Origin: Candidatus Blautia pullistercoris
GTDB taxonomy: Bacteria > Bacillota > Clostridia > Lachnospirales > Lachnospiraceae
Length of the DNA stretch: 43,618 nucleotides
Direction of reading: 5' to 3'
NCBI GenBank assembly: GCA_019114545.1
Contig: DXFG01000055.1
Location: forward strand, 1-43,618
The notes under the pieces were generated by a model. The model had not been told where the DNA came from. It was given only the letters and a program-made list of their open reading frames with translations, and did no database searches. The position numbers were made by a program, and so were the translations under genes. Shown in pieces: positions 15,205 to 24,698 of the stretch (position 1 is the stretch's first letter; every line of letters begins with the position of its first letter).

Positions 15205-16272
15205 ATGCCGGGATATAGAAGATTTATTGCCTATGTATATGAATACGTTCAGGGGAAGAAAGGCGACGGAAAAGGATTTATCAAAGTTGAGGCCAGAAAC
15301 GGTATCTGCCGCATGAGCTTTAAACTGAGAGGAATTCAGGGGAGAGATTCTGCAGAGGTCAGAGCATACGGCTATGTAAGAGAAGGAAACTCCGCCAGAG
15401 GAATTTTTCTGGGGAAGGGAGATCTGACAGGTAGTCAGGCAGAATTTGATCTGGAGATGGGAGAAGAGCAGATAGGCGGCAGTTATAGTCTGAGTGATTT
15501 AGGTGGACTGCTGATCCTTGGGAAAAATGGAGAGATCTATGCCAGCGGCTGGGACGAACAGCCGGTAAGACCGGATATGATCATGCTGCCCTCCCAGCAG
15601 GAAGAAAAAGAGGAAAAGAGCCGTTTGTCAGAGGAAGAAACCTATGAAGACAAGGCGGCAGATTCGGATACACTGCAGATATCTCCTGAGGAGGATGGCG
15701 TGACAGATACAGAGCCGGACTCCGGAGCAGCACCGGTAGAATCAGAAAGGGAAAACTCAGAGATACCGGGAGGATCCGCTTACCAGGAAGAATCCGGGGA
15801 GACAGAAAAAATTCCGGAAGAGAGTCCTGCACAGGAAGAGATTCCAGAAGCAGATCCGGAATATGGAGAGAGAGTCAGGGAAAGTCCGGATACAGTAAGA
15901 ATCGCAGATGAAGCTGTGATGGAAAGTCAGTCCGCTGCTCCCCAAGAAGCATTTATACCATTCTTTGATGAAGAGATCACAGACTGTCAAAAGGTTACAC
16001 CGGCAGATCTGCGAATTCTCGGAAGACGGGACCGCGGGCTGATGAACAATAATTTTCTTCGGTATGGGATGAAAAATTACGGACATTTGCTGCTTGGAAA
16101 AAGAAGAGAGGATGGAAGATACATACTGGGAGTTCCGGGAATTTATGAACGGCAGGAAAGCCTTATGGCCAATATGTTCGGTTTTCCCTATTTTAAAGAG
16201 TGCGCAGGCTCCCGGGAAAGGCGGGGACGGTTCGGATACTGGTACCGGCTTATCGACACCCCCCAGGTTTGA
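15205..16272 (+). CDS. DUF6128-like protein with acidic linker
   Basis: 355 residues, no signal peptide or membrane helix. The N-terminal domain (1-120) begins YRRFIAYVYEYVQGKKGDGK and contains GGSYSLSDLGGLLILG. A long Glu/Ser/Pro-rich disordered linker spans about 125-255. The C-terminal domain (about 258-355) contains FIPFFDEEITDCQKVTPADL, then YGHLLLGKRREDGRYILGVP and ends FGYWYRLID. The two-ended architecture resembles Lachnospiraceae proteins labelled DUF6128; I recall this from memory and could not check it. RBS AAAGGAAGGG precedes the ATG. It lies 65 bases after the ABC-F gene and may share its transcript. Function unknown. Confidence 0.7.
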   Translation: MPGYRRFIAYVYEYVQGKKGDGKGFIKVEARNGICRMSFKLRGIQGRDSAEVRAYGYVREGNSARGIFLGKGDLTGSQAEFDLEMGEEQIGGSYSLSDLGGLLILGKNGEIYASGWDEQPVRPDMIMLPSQQEEKEEKSRLSEEETYEDKAADSDTLQISPEEDGVTDTEPDSGAAPVESERENSEIPGGSAYQEESGETEKIPEESPAQEEIPEADPEYGERVRESPDTVRIADEAVMESQSAAPQEAFIPFFDEEITDCQKVTPADLRILGRRDRGLMNNNFLRYGMKNYGHLLLGKRREDGRYILGVPGIYERQESLMANMFGFPYFKECAGSRERRGRFGYWYRLIDTPQV

Positions 16273-16282
16273 AAAACTTCTC

Positions 16283-16311
16283 TTGACCTGTAACCAACCA
16301 GGGGATATAAT
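16283..16311 (+). promoter_or_regulatory. Promoter of tRNA-Ser
   Basis: TTGACC, 17 bases and TATAAT, placed about 30 bases before the tRNA. Confidence 0.85.
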
Positions 16312-16343
16312 AAATCTTGTCCTGCCAATGCAGGATGAGATCA

Positions 16344-16430
16344 GGAGATGTACTCAAGTGGTCGTAAGAGGTCGCACTCGAAATGCGATAGGTCCGCAAG
16401 GGCGCGTGGGTTCGACTCCCACCATCTCCG
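16344..16430 (+). tRNA. tRNA-Ser (anticodon CGA)
   Basis: 87 nt. The acceptor stem is GGAGATG/CATCTCC with discriminator G. The anticodon stem is TCGCA/TGCGA with loop CTCGAAA (anticodon CGA), followed by the long variable arm of class II tRNAs and a T arm with GTTCGACTC. CCA is not encoded. It has its own promoter and terminator. Confidence 0.95.
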
Positions 16431-16442
16431 TCAGAACATTCT

Positions 16443-16499
16443 GGGCGCTGCCACATTAGTCATATTCTGGATTTTGACTAATGTGACAGCGCCCTTTTT
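16443..16499 (+). terminator. Terminator of tRNA-Ser
   Basis: GGGCGCTG-c-CACATTAGTCA pairs with TGACTAATGTG-a-CAGCGCCC, a stem of about 19 bp with one mismatch, followed by TTTTT. The rest up to 16620 shows nothing further. Confidence 0.93.
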
Positions 16500-16620
16500 C
16501 ATTCGGATATTCTTTTTGTCAGTGGATGAGCCAGCCATAATCCTGCCTGCAATCTACCACATAATCTGCATAGACGATATCGTCCTCTCCTTAATCGCAA
16601 GCAGAATTTACAAATATAAG

Positions 16621-17775
16621 CTACCGTTTTCTATCAAGCATCCATGTGCTGAAGACAAGGAGCAGGAACATGATCAGCAGGAAGGGCGGGAAACACCAGG
16701 TCCCCACATGCTGGGCAATGAATCCAAAGAACACTGGGGTCAGCATAATACTGGCGTTGGAGAAAGCCATTTCCATGCTGATAATGGACTGGGAGGATTC
16801 TATACCAAAAAGTATAGGGGTCAGATGAGTCATATTAGGAAACAGGGGACCATTTCCCATTCCTATGAGGAATAGGCCTAAAATAGCTGACGGACCCTGG
16901 ACAGGCAGGAGCAGCAGAAGAACGGCAGCCAGGATAATAGCCTGTCCGGCTCTGATAAGCTGACGGCAGTTAAAACGGACAGAAAGAAGTCCGGAAAAGA
17001 ACCTGCCAAGGGCCATCCCCACAAAGTAGAATGTGATCATTTTGGCAGCAGTGTCCGCCCCCATTCCTTTTGCGTCAACCAGAAAAGTGCTCCCCCAGAT
17101 AAGGCAGGTAGACTCCAGAGCGCTGATGCCCACAAATGTGAGAAATGCGGCTAGGATCCTTGGATTGCCCAGCATTTCCCGGGAAGAAAGGAGCTTCATC
17201 TCAATGTCTTTACCCGGCTGACGCTGCTTTGCTTTTTTCCATAAAGGCAGGGAAACTATGGAAAGGATGGCAATGCAGAGCTGTATAAAAAATACTGTCC
17301 GGTATCCGCCTCTCCAGTTCATGTCATCAGACAGGGCCAGAGACATGAGATAGGGGCTCAGAGAAACCCCGATCCCGTAGAAACAGTGGAGAAAGCTCAT
17401 CTGCATGGCATTATAGTTTACCGCCACATAATTATTCAGCGCAGTGTCGATGGACCCGGCGCCGATACCCAGAGGAACGGCGCACAGACACAGCCAGAGA
17501 AAGTTCTGGGAACAGGAAAAGCCCAAAAGAGCCACTGCGGTAAGACTGGTGGACAGTGCAGTTACCCTGGGAGTCCCAAGTTTTGCAATAATCCTGGCGC
17601 TTAACAGGCTGGAGACAACAGTGCCTCCTGAAATAATCATGGAAACAAAGCTTACATAAGAAATGGGAGAATGAAATTCTGTATAAATCGCCGGCCAGGC
17701 AGTTCCCAGAAGGGAATCCGGGATACCCAGGCCGATGTAAAAAATATAAATGAAAATAAGCAGGAGAGTGGTCAT
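16621..17775 (-). CDS. MFS transporter
   Basis: 384 residues with about 12 hydrophobic segments. It starts directly with a helix (TLLLIFIYIFYIGLGIPDSL), and GIGAGSIDTALNNYVA in helix 4 together with GNGPLFPNMTHLTP in helix 10 recalls sugar-type MFS carriers of the FucP/YfkF type. No antibiotic-exporter motif C is obvious. AAAGGA precedes the ATG. It is divergent from an AraC-type regulator that probably controls it. The substrate is unknown. Confidence 0.85.
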   Translation of the reverse strand: MTTLLLIFIYIFYIGLGIPDSLLGTAWPAIYTEFHSPISYVSFVSMIISGGTVVSSLLSARIIAKLGTPRVTALSTSLTAVALLGFSCSQNFLWLCLCAVPLGIGAGSIDTALNNYVAVNYNAMQMSFLHCFYGIGVSLSPYLMSLALSDDMNWRGGYRTVFFIQLCIAILSIVSLPLWKKAKQRQPGKDIEMKLLSSREMLGNPRILAAFLTFVGISALESTCLIWGSTFLVDAKGMGADTAAKMITFYFVGMALGRFFSGLLSVRFNCRQLIRAGQAIILAAVLLLLLPVQGPSAILGLFLIGMGNGPLFPNMTHLTPILFGIESSQSIISMEMAFSNASIMLTPVFFGFIAQHVGTWCFPPFLLIMFLLLVFSTWMLDRKR

Positions 17776-17804
17776 AAAAAGGATCCTTTCTTTGAAAATA
17801 GAGT

Positions 17805-17818
17805 CATAGATTTCTATG
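17805..17818. promoter_or_regulatory. 14-base palindrome in the MFS/AraC intergenic region
   Basis: CATAGATTTCTATG has perfect 6-base arms. It lies 30 bases upstream of the MFS start in the region shared with the AraC gene, so it may be a regulator site. No factor is known. Confidence 0.3.
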
Positions 17819-17917
17819 CGGATATAAGTATATCACCAAATATCCACAGAAAACATGGATTTTCTAGGGAAAATATAGTATTATTTACCCAATTAGAAAA
17901 GGAGATAGAAGAAGCAT

Positions 17918-18961
17918 ATGAAAAAAGGCGCAGTTATGCCAAGAGACCACCAGATGAGGGAAAATCTGTCCCAGGGTTCTGAGAGCTTTCCTATCCAATA
18001 TTATACAGATAACTTTGCCAGATGGGAGAGGGGCCATGTTCCCCTTCACTGGCACAGAGAACCGGAGTTTTTTTCTGTTTACCAGGGAGAGGTGGAGGTT
18101 CAGGCAGGGGACAGACAGTTCCGGCTTACCCGGGGGGAATCCATATTTCTGAACGGGAACCAGTTTCACAGCTACACGCAGATAGGTGAAAAACAGGCTT
18201 GCCTTTGTCCGAACATCGTGTTTTCCGGAGAGCTTATGGCGCCTGTGACCAGCAGGGTCTACCAGAAATACTTATCGGTGATTTTATACAATCCTTCTTT
18301 GCCCTGCTTCATTCTCAGGCCGTCTGTGGAATGGCAGGCACGGATCATAAAAAAGCTGTATCGTATATATGGACTTTTGGCAAAGTACGGAGAAAAGGGC
18401 TTTTATGAAGAGATTTCTCTGGACTTCGAGGAAAAAGAAAGGGACTCACCATGCTTTGAACTGGATGTGGCTGAGGAACTGATGGGGATTTTCAGGGAAC
18501 TGTATGTTCACAGGAATACCCTTCCTTTTCAGAAAGAATGTAAAAAGGAACAAAAAACACAGATAAGGCTGGGCCAAATGCTGGATTATATAAATGAACA
18601 TTATAGGGAAAAGATTTCCCTGGAAGAAGTGGCTGCCTCGGCAGGCATAAGCCCCAGTGAAGCAGGCAGATGCTTTCAGAAATACTATGGCAAAGCTCCG
18701 GTAGAATATGTAATAGAATACAGGCTGAACCAGGCCAGACGCCTCCTGGAATCTTCGGATCTGTCAGTAAAGGAGATCGGATTTGAATGCGGATTTTACG
18801 ATCCCAGTTATTTCAGCAGGATCTACCGCAGACATTTCGGTGTTACGCCTGGAAATTACCGCAGAAAGGCCGGAACAGAAAGACAGAATGCCGGACTTGA
18901 TTTGCATCAGGGAATCCATTACAATAAATTTAGTAAGAAAAAGAAAGAAGAAAATTTATAG
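17918..18961 (+). CDS. AraC family transcriptional regulator
   Basis: 347 residues. The N-terminal cupin sensor (about 40-110) has HWHREPEFFSVYQGEVEVQA and ESIFLNGNQFHSY. The C-terminal AraC domain (about 220-320) has two helix-turn-helix units, ISLEEVAASAGISPSEAGRC and LSVKEIGFECGFYDPSYFSR, and ends near HFGVTPGNYRR. The start at 17918 has AAAGGAGA about 13 bases upstream, rather far; an in-frame ATG at 17936 is an alternative. Its divergent position suggests control of the MFS gene by a sugar-like ligand. Confidence 0.85.
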   Translation: MKKGAVMPRDHQMRENLSQGSESFPIQYYTDNFARWERGHVPLHWHREPEFFSVYQGEVEVQAGDRQFRLTRGESIFLNGNQFHSYTQIGEKQACLCPNIVFSGELMAPVTSRVYQKYLSVILYNPSLPCFILRPSVEWQARIIKKLYRIYGLLAKYGEKGFYEEISLDFEEKERDSPCFELDVAEELMGIFRELYVHRNTLPFQKECKKEQKTQIRLGQMLDYINEHYREKISLEEVAASAGISPSEAGRCFQKYYGKAPVEYVIEYRLNQARRLLESSDLSVKEIGFECGFYDPSYFSRIYRRHFGVTPGNYRRKAGTERQNAGLDLHQGIHYNKFSKKKKEENL

Positions 18962-19014
18962 GACAGGTCAGGGCGAAAAGCGGAGGATCACAACCGGTCA
19001 GGAGGCGTAAAGAA

Positions 19015-19521
19015 GTGGATGAGGCATCAAGGTTTGCAACAGATGAGAAATATATGAGAGAGGCTAAAAAACAGGCGATGAAAGCTTACGCATTGGGAGA
19101 AGTCCCCATAGGCTGTATTATCGTCTATGAAGATAAGATCATTGCCAGAGGCTATAACCGGAGAAATACAGATAAAAATACCCTGTCTCACGCAGAGCTG
19201 AATGCCATCCGGAAAGCCAGCAAAAAGCTGGGGGACTGGAGGCTGGAAGGCTGTACCTTGTATGTGACACTGGAACCCTGTCAGATGTGTGCGGGAGCCA
19301 TTGTCCAGGCAAGGATCCCCAGGGTGGTCATTGCGGCTATGAATCCCAAGGCGGGCTGCGCCGGATCTGTACTGAATCTCCTGGAAATGGATGGGTTTAA
19401 TCATAAGGTCCAGGTAAGCAGAGGGGTTCTGGAAGAGGAGTGCGGTTCTATGCTTTCGGAATTTTTCCGCAAGCTGAGAGAAAAGCGAAAAAAGCAGAAG
19501 GAAAGAGAGGAACGGGAATGA
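19015..19521 (+). CDS. tadA: tRNA-specific adenosine deaminase
   Basis: 168 residues. It converts adenosine 34 to inosine in tRNA-Arg(ACG), with zinc. The deaminase motifs are H59-A-E61 with catalytic Glu61, and P88-C89-x-x-C92. The VPIGCIIVYEDKIIARGYN segment and the basic C-terminal tail are typical. The start is GTG with AGGAGG 9 bases upstream. Its stop overlaps the next start by four bases (ATGA), so the two genes are translationally coupled. Confidence 0.95.
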   Translation: MDEASRFATDEKYMREAKKQAMKAYALGEVPIGCIIVYEDKIIARGYNRRNTDKNTLSHAELNAIRKASKKLGDWRLEGCTLYVTLEPCQMCAGAIVQARIPRVVIAAMNPKAGCAGSVLNLLEMDGFNHKVQVSRGVLEEECGSMLSEFFRKLREKRKKQKEREERE

Positions 19522-20372
19522 CAAAACAGGAATTTCAGGAGTTGGTAAAAAGAGGAACGGTATTACTTGACGGGGCAACAGGTTCCAATCTTATGCAGGC
19601 GGGGATGCCAAGAGGGGTATGCACAGAACAATGGGTATGTGAAAATCCCCAGCCTCTTATGGAACTGCAGAAGGCTTACAGGGAGGCTGGTTCCCAGATC
19701 GTCTATGCCCCTACTTTTTCTGCAAACAGGATCAGTCTGGCGAATCACGGTCTTCAGGATAAGGTGGAAGAATTAAATAAAACCCTTGTGGGGATTTCAC
19801 GAAAGGCGGTAGGAACCGGTTGTCTGGTGGCAGGAGACCTGACGACTACCGGGAAACAGGAGGTGCCTTACGAGGAACTTTTAGAAGCCTATAAGGAACA
19901 GATCATGGCCCAGATAGAGGCAGGGGCGGACCTGCTGGTAGCAGAAACCATGCTGGGAGAGACGGAGCCTATGGCTGTTCTGGATGCAGCGGCTTCTATC
20001 TGCAGTTTGCCGGTAATGTGTACTTTGACAGTAGAGTCCGACGGAAGCCTTTTCTTTGGGGGGAATGTGTATGATGCCGCAAAGGCTCTGGCAGATATGG
20101 GGGCAGATGCTGTGGGAATCAACTGTTCCACAGGGCCGGATCAGCTTGTGGCAGTGACAGAAAATCTCAGGAAAGCGGTTGATATTCCCCTGATTGTGAA
20201 ACCAAACGCCGGTATGCCGGTGATCGATGACCAGGGAAATCCTGTATATTCCATGGAGGCCCGGGAGTTTGCACTTAATATGAAGCGTCTGATCGGCGCA
20301 GGGGTGGATATCGTCGGCGGATGCTGCGGAACAACACCGGAATATATCCGGGAATTGAAAGGAATTTTATAG
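19518..20372 (+). CDS. Homocysteine S-methyltransferase family protein
   Basis: 284 residues, a stand-alone domain. It resembles the homocysteine-binding half of MetH or a BhmT/MmuM-type enzyme. Visible features are the LLDGATGSNL start, the zinc-ligand cysteine in GINCS and the cysteine pair in GGCCGTTPE near residue 275. It should move a methyl group to homocysteine, but no cobalamin or folate domain is attached, so the donor is open. The ATG at 19518 overlaps the tadA stop; the open frame upstream of it belongs to tadA. The pairing with tadA looks positional only. Confidence 0.9.
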   Translation: MTKQEFQELVKRGTVLLDGATGSNLMQAGMPRGVCTEQWVCENPQPLMELQKAYREAGSQIVYAPTFSANRISLANHGLQDKVEELNKTLVGISRKAVGTGCLVAGDLTTTGKQEVPYEELLEAYKEQIMAQIEAGADLLVAETMLGETEPMAVLDAAASICSLPVMCTLTVESDGSLFFGGNVYDAAKALADMGADAVGINCSTGPDQLVAVTENLRKAVDIPLIVKPNAGMPVIDDQGNPVYSMEAREFALNMKRLIGAGVDIVGGCCGTTPEYIRELKGIL

Positions 20373-20400
20373 AATGTAAATATTGTAAAGGGGGTTTTTT

Positions 20401-22008
20401 ATGAGACTGACTTTTATTGGGGCCGCTCATGAAGTGACGGGAAGCTGTTATTTTCTGGAAGGAGCGGGGAAAAAGTTTCTTGTGGACTGTGGTATGGAAC
20501 AGGGACCGGATCAGTATGAGAACCAGGAGATCCCGGTTCCCCTATCAGAGATTGACTTTGCCCTGCTGACCCATGCCCATATTGATCATTCCGGAAATTT
20601 TCCACTGGCATATGCCAAGGGATTTAGGGGACCGATCTATGCCACAGCGGCTACCTGCGATCTCTGCGACATCATGCTTCGCGACAGTGCTCACATCCAG
20701 ATGTTCGAGGCTGAGTGGAGGAACCGGAAAGCCAGGCGGAACGGTCAGCCGGAATTTGTACCAGCTTATACCATGGAGGATGCTTTAGGTGTGATCCAGC
20801 AATTTGTAGAGTGCGATTATCACAAGATTATCCAACTGGAGGAAGGGATCAAGGTAAGGTTTACCGATGCTGGCCATCTTTTAGGGTCGTCAAGCATTGA
20901 GATATGGATCACCGAAGACGGGGAGGAGCGGAAACTGGTATTTTCCGGAGATATCGGCAATACAGATCAGCCCCTTATTAAAGACCCGGAATATCTGGAA
21001 ACCGGAGACTATGTGGTTATGGAATCCACATACGGAGACAGAAGCCATGGGGAAAAGCCTGATTATATAGCAGAACTGACCGATATTATAAGGAAAACTT
21101 TCCGCAGGGGCGGCAACGTGATCGTTCCTTCTTTTGCTGTTGGAAGGACCCAGGAAATGCTTTATTTCCTGCGGAAGATCAAGGCGGATAATCTTCTTCC
21201 GGAATTTCCGGGATTTGAGGTATATGTGGACAGTCCTCTGGCAGTGCAGGCCACCAGCATTTTCAAGGAACATTACAGTGAATGCTATGATGAGGAAGCC
21301 ATGGAACTGATCCAGAAAGGGATTAACCCCATTGCTTTCCCAGGGCTGAAGCTGTCAGTTACCAGCGATGAATCCAAGGCCATTAACTTCAACGAGAAGC
21401 CGAAGGTGATCTTATCTGCCAGCGGTATGTGTGATGCGGGACGAATCAAACACCATCTGAAACACAACCTCTGGAGACAGGAATGTACGATTCTTTTTGT
21501 CGGCTACCAGGCAGTGGGTACCCTGGGAAGGGCGCTGATCGAAGGAGCGACAGAAGTAAAGCTTTTCGGAGAGGAGATCCATGTCAATGCTGAGATCGTC
21601 CGGCTTCCGGGGATCAGCGGCCATGCGGATAATGAAGGGCTTATGCGCTGGGCCGGAGCTTTTCGTGAAAAGCCAAAAAAAGTCTTTGTGACCCACGGTG
21701 ACGATCAGGTCTGTGAGCTGTTTGCAAAGAGACTGACAGATGAGCTGGGATATCAGGCCATAGCGCCTTACAGCGGAACTATTGTAGATCTGCTTACCGG
21801 AGAGGTGGTAAAAGAAACTCTGGGAATCGCAGTGAAACATGCAAAAGAAAAAGCGAAGACCAGAAAGGCTGCCGGTGTATATGCAAGATTGCTTGCAGCT
21901 GGACAGAGATTAATGACAGTTATCCGTCATAATGAAGGTGGAGCCAACAAAGACCTGGCCAGGTTTGCGGATCAGATCAATGCCATGTGTGATAAGTGGG
22001 ACAGATGA
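20401..22008 (+). CDS. Metallo-beta-lactamase/beta-CASP exonuclease-like protein
   Basis: 535 residues. The metallo-beta-lactamase part has H58-A-H60-I-D62-H63, then DAGHLLGSSSIEI and FSGDIGN. The beta-CASP insert has ESTYGDR, IVPSFAVGRTQE and SASGMCDAGRIKHHL. The RMMBL part has SGHADNEGL and VTHGD. These are the motifs of Ysh1/CPSF73-like RNA nucleases (the YhfI/TTHA0252 group rather than RNase J). The likely activity is on RNA, in the cytoplasm. The gene follows the methyltransferase after 28 bases. The C-terminal extension of about 60 residues is basic. Confidence 0.88.
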   Translation: MRLTFIGAAHEVTGSCYFLEGAGKKFLVDCGMEQGPDQYENQEIPVPLSEIDFALLTHAHIDHSGNFPLAYAKGFRGPIYATAATCDLCDIMLRDSAHIQMFEAEWRNRKARRNGQPEFVPAYTMEDALGVIQQFVECDYHKIIQLEEGIKVRFTDAGHLLGSSSIEIWITEDGEERKLVFSGDIGNTDQPLIKDPEYLETGDYVVMESTYGDRSHGEKPDYIAELTDIIRKTFRRGGNVIVPSFAVGRTQEMLYFLRKIKADNLLPEFPGFEVYVDSPLAVQATSIFKEHYSECYDEEAMELIQKGINPIAFPGLKLSVTSDESKAINFNEKPKVILSASGMCDAGRIKHHLKHNLWRQECTILFVGYQAVGTLGRALIEGATEVKLFGEEIHVNAEIVRLPGISGHADNEGLMRWAGAFREKPKKVFVTHGDDQVCELFAKRLTDELGYQAIAPYSGTIVDLLTGEVVKETLGIAVKHAKEKAKTRKAAGVYARLLAAGQRLMTVIRHNEGGANKDLARFADQINAMCDKWDR

Positions 22009-22021
22009 TTATAATTTTTTA

Positions 22022-22067
22022 ACAGGCGCCTGGAACCGGGTGGAAAGCCCCGGCTCCAGGCGCCTGT
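22022..22067. terminator. Strong intergenic hairpin between convergent genes
   Basis: ACAGGCGCCTGGA-a-CCGGG pairs with CCCGG-c-TCCAGGCGCCTGT, 18 bp around a 9-base loop. No T-run follows directly on either strand, so it may act as a transcript-end protector or weak terminator. Confidence 0.55.
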
Positions 22068-22079
22068 CTGATAGAGATG

Positions 22080-22967
22080 TCAGTTTTTTAATTTGGCCTG
22101 GCTTTGACGAAAATCCGTCGGCGACATTTTTTCAGACTGATAAAATACCCGGTTAAAGGTACTGCTGCTGTTGAAACCGGCTTCCATTGCAATATCTGTA
22201 ATGGAGGCCTGGGTGGTCAACAGTAGCAGTTTTGCTTTGTGGACCCGCTGCATGGTGACATACTGGGAAAAAGACACTCCCACAAAATCTTTAAAAAGCC
22301 TGGAAAAATGAAATTTGGAAAAACCCGCATAAGAGGCTGCCATTTCCAGAGTGATTCCACTGGAGAGATTCTGGTTCAGATACTGGCACACGGCCAGAAA
22401 TTTTTCCTGATAGGGATGATTTTCCTGATGGCCGGATATCTGCCTTCCTTCTTTTCCGGGGAATACCTGCATCTGCAGAGCAGAAGAGCGAAAAAGCAGG
22501 GTGTAAAGTTCCAGAACCAGGGCATAGAGACTGGCTTCCCAGAGCAGCCTTTTGTGTCTGGATTCCCAAATGGCCGAGAGCAGGAGACTTTCCGCAGCAG
22601 TATAAGTAGGATCTTTCAGATTCCGTCGAAGGATAAAAAAAGAGGGAAAAGAGAATAGCAGGGACTGAAATTCCCTCAGAGAATACAGGATTTCCACATC
22701 GAACTGAAAGATCAGACGGACTCCTTTGGAAGGTCCGGTAAGAGCGTGGATGGTGCCGGAATGGAGAAACATAATATCTCCCTTGTCCAGATGATAGGTT
22801 TCCTCTTCGATCTTTACCTGATAATCCCGGGAGAGAGGCATTATGATCTCTACGCAGGGATGCCAGTGTGGATCAATGTGATAAGAATTTCTCTGTATGA
22901 GCAGCCGGAAATTGGAAGAATCCGGGTAGGTTATATTTTCACGAAAACCGGAAAAGATTTTTTTCAT
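22080..22967 (-). CDS. AraC family regulator next to the oligosaccharide ABC operon
   Basis: 295 residues. The cupin sensor is at about 30-100 (HIDPHWHPCVEIIMPLSRDY, then GDIMFLHSGTIHAL). The AraC domain is at the C-terminus with ITLEMAASYAGFSKFHFSRL, ITDIAMEAGFNSSSTFNRVF and the closing SPTDFR. The start has GGAG about 8 bases upstream. It is divergent from the solute-binding protein gene 240 bases away, the usual place for a pathway regulator. It probably binds a sugar and activates the ABC operon. The operon also has a two-component pair, so control would be double. Confidence 0.88.
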   Translation of the reverse strand: MKKIFSGFRENITYPDSSNFRLLIQRNSYHIDPHWHPCVEIIMPLSRDYQVKIEEETYHLDKGDIMFLHSGTIHALTGPSKGVRLIFQFDVEILYSLREFQSLLFSFPSFFILRRNLKDPTYTAAESLLLSAIWESRHKRLLWEASLYALVLELYTLLFRSSALQMQVFPGKEGRQISGHQENHPYQEKFLAVCQYLNQNLSSGITLEMAASYAGFSKFHFSRLFKDFVGVSFSQYVTMQRVHKAKLLLLTTQASITDIAMEAGFNSSSTFNRVFYQSEKMSPTDFRQSQAKLKN

Positions 22968-23207
22968 AAGTCGGACTCCAGATTATGTTGATAAGGAAAG
23001 AATAGCAGTATCAGGGGAAAAAATCAATCCGAAAAGGGGGAGGAAAAGGTGAAAAACAGGAAAACTATAAAAATCTGTTCTGTAAAAGTAAGAAAATTAT
23101 AGAAGAAGGACACTTTATTTTATGGGCATTATACACATGGAATGCTATGATAATATCACTGAATCTATTAAACATGCCGAAAGGCAGAAGGAAAAGGAGG
23201 AAAGAGT

Positions 23208-24554
23208 ATGAAAAAAAGAATGAAAAGGCTGGCAGCACTTTCCATGGCAGTTTTGATGGCAGCATCCATGGCAGCCTGCGGCGGCTCAGGCGGAAGCAGT
23301 AGTTCAGGAGGATCTGGTTCAGGAAGTTCCGGCTCAGGAGATGACAAGGAGATCGTGTATTGGAATATCGGTACAGAAAGCCCCGATAAAGATATTGTCA
23401 CAGCAGCGGTAGAGAAGTTTAATTCTGAAACAGAATCCGGCTATACTGTAACATCTGTTCCAACCCAGAATGACTCTTATAAAGAAAAACTGGTGGTTGC
23501 CATGAGTTCTGGCGAATGCCCGGATATGTATTCCTGCTGGTCCGGCGGCCCTATGTATGAGTACATTGATTCTGGATTCGGCCAGCCAATCGATGATCTG
23601 TTCAATAATTCAGAAATCAAAGACAAATTGATGGAATCTGCAATTGGTCAGGCAACCTATAATGATCATATTTACGCAGTTCCTTATCAGAACGTATCTA
23701 TGTCCGGTATCTTCTATAATAAGGAAATGTTTGACCAGTACGGACTGGAAGAGCCCACCACATTGGCCGAGCTGGAAAATATTTGTGCAACCTTGAAGGA
23801 AAATGGAATTACACCATTTGCACTGGCAAACAGCTCTAAATGGACAGGTTCTATGTACTTCATGAACCTGGCTGCAAGATATGGCGGATTAGAGCCATTC
23901 CAGAACGCAGTAGCAGGCACAGGAAGCTTTACAGATGAATGCTTTATCCAGGCTGGCGAGAAGATCCAGGAGTGGGTAAATGCAGGATATTTCCCTGATG
24001 GTGTAAACTCTCTGAGTGAAGATGACGGCCAGGCTAAACAGTTAATGTATCAGGAAGCAGCAGGTATGCTTCTTTGTGGTTCCTGGTATACAGGTACCTT
24101 TGCAACGGACAGTGAAGAATTTTATCAGAAGATCGGCTGGTTCCCATTCCCGGCTATTGAAGGTTCTGATGCGGATCCGTCTATCATGATCGGTACAGTG
24201 GGCGACCAGTTTATCGTATTTAATTGTGAGGGCGAAAAACTGGCAGCTGCTTTTGAGTGTGCAGAAGCACATCTTTCTGATGAAGTTATTGATCTGGGAG
24301 TAGAAAATGGAAAGATACCTCCAGTTAATGGAATCGAAGAAAAGTTGACAGATCCGATTACAATCGAAGTAGTAGAAGCTGCCAACAATGCATCTGAGAT
24401 TCAGCTGTGGTATGATCAGTATCTGCCGCCTGCAGTTTCCAATGCTCACCTGGATGGGCTTCAGGAAGTATTTGGCCTTACTATGACACCTCAGGAAGCT
24501 CAGGAATCCATGCAGCAGGCTATGGAAGAATATAATGCACAGAAAGCTGAATAA
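23208..24554 (+). CDS. Extracellular sugar-binding lipoprotein (ABC family 1)
   Basis: 448 residues. The signal peptide ends in a lipobox (MAAC, Cys at about 24), so it is lipid-anchored outside. A Gly/Ser-rich linker follows, then a type-I/II solute-binding fold with EIVYWNIGTESPDKD, GECPDMYSCWSGGPMYEYID, IYAVPYQ and SMYFMNLAARYG. It feeds the two permeases downstream. No ATPase gene is present; related carbohydrate systems share an MsmK-type ATPase encoded elsewhere. Nearby GH3 and GH43 genes suggest beta-xylo-oligosaccharides, an inference from context. RBS AAGGAGG precedes ATG. Confidence 0.93.
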   Translation: MKKRMKRLAALSMAVLMAASMAACGGSGGSSSSGGSGSGSSGSGDDKEIVYWNIGTESPDKDIVTAAVEKFNSETESGYTVTSVPTQNDSYKEKLVVAMSSGECPDMYSCWSGGPMYEYIDSGFGQPIDDLFNNSEIKDKLMESAIGQATYNDHIYAVPYQNVSMSGIFYNKEMFDQYGLEEPTTLAELENICATLKENGITPFALANSSKWTGSMYFMNLAARYGGLEPFQNAVAGTGSFTDECFIQAGEKIQEWVNAGYFPDGVNSLSEDDGQAKQLMYQEAAGMLLCGSWYTGTFATDSEEFYQKIGWFPFPAIEGSDADPSIMIGTVGDQFIVFNCEGEKLAAAFECAEAHLSDEVIDLGVENGKIPPVNGIEEKLTDPITIEVVEAANNASEIQLWYDQYLPPAVSNAHLDGLQEVFGLTMTPQEAQESMQQAMEEYNAQKAE

Positions 24555-24574
24555 GCAACATGACGGAAGAATCG

Positions 24575-24605
24575 GAAAGGCTCTGGAAACAGAGCCTTTC
24601 TTTTT
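24575..24605 (+). terminator. Attenuating terminator between binding protein and permease genes
   Basis: GAAAGGCTCTG-GAAA-CAGAGCCTTTC followed by TTTTT, a perfect 11-bp stem with a GAAA tetraloop. Partial read-through would give more binding protein than permease, a common arrangement. Confidence 0.9.
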
Positions 24606-24698
24606 GGGTAAAATATATAAATAATACTATAAAAAAGAGCTATTATGGATAGAAAATTATAGAATATAGAAAGATTGTTCTATGTAGTTTTTCTAATC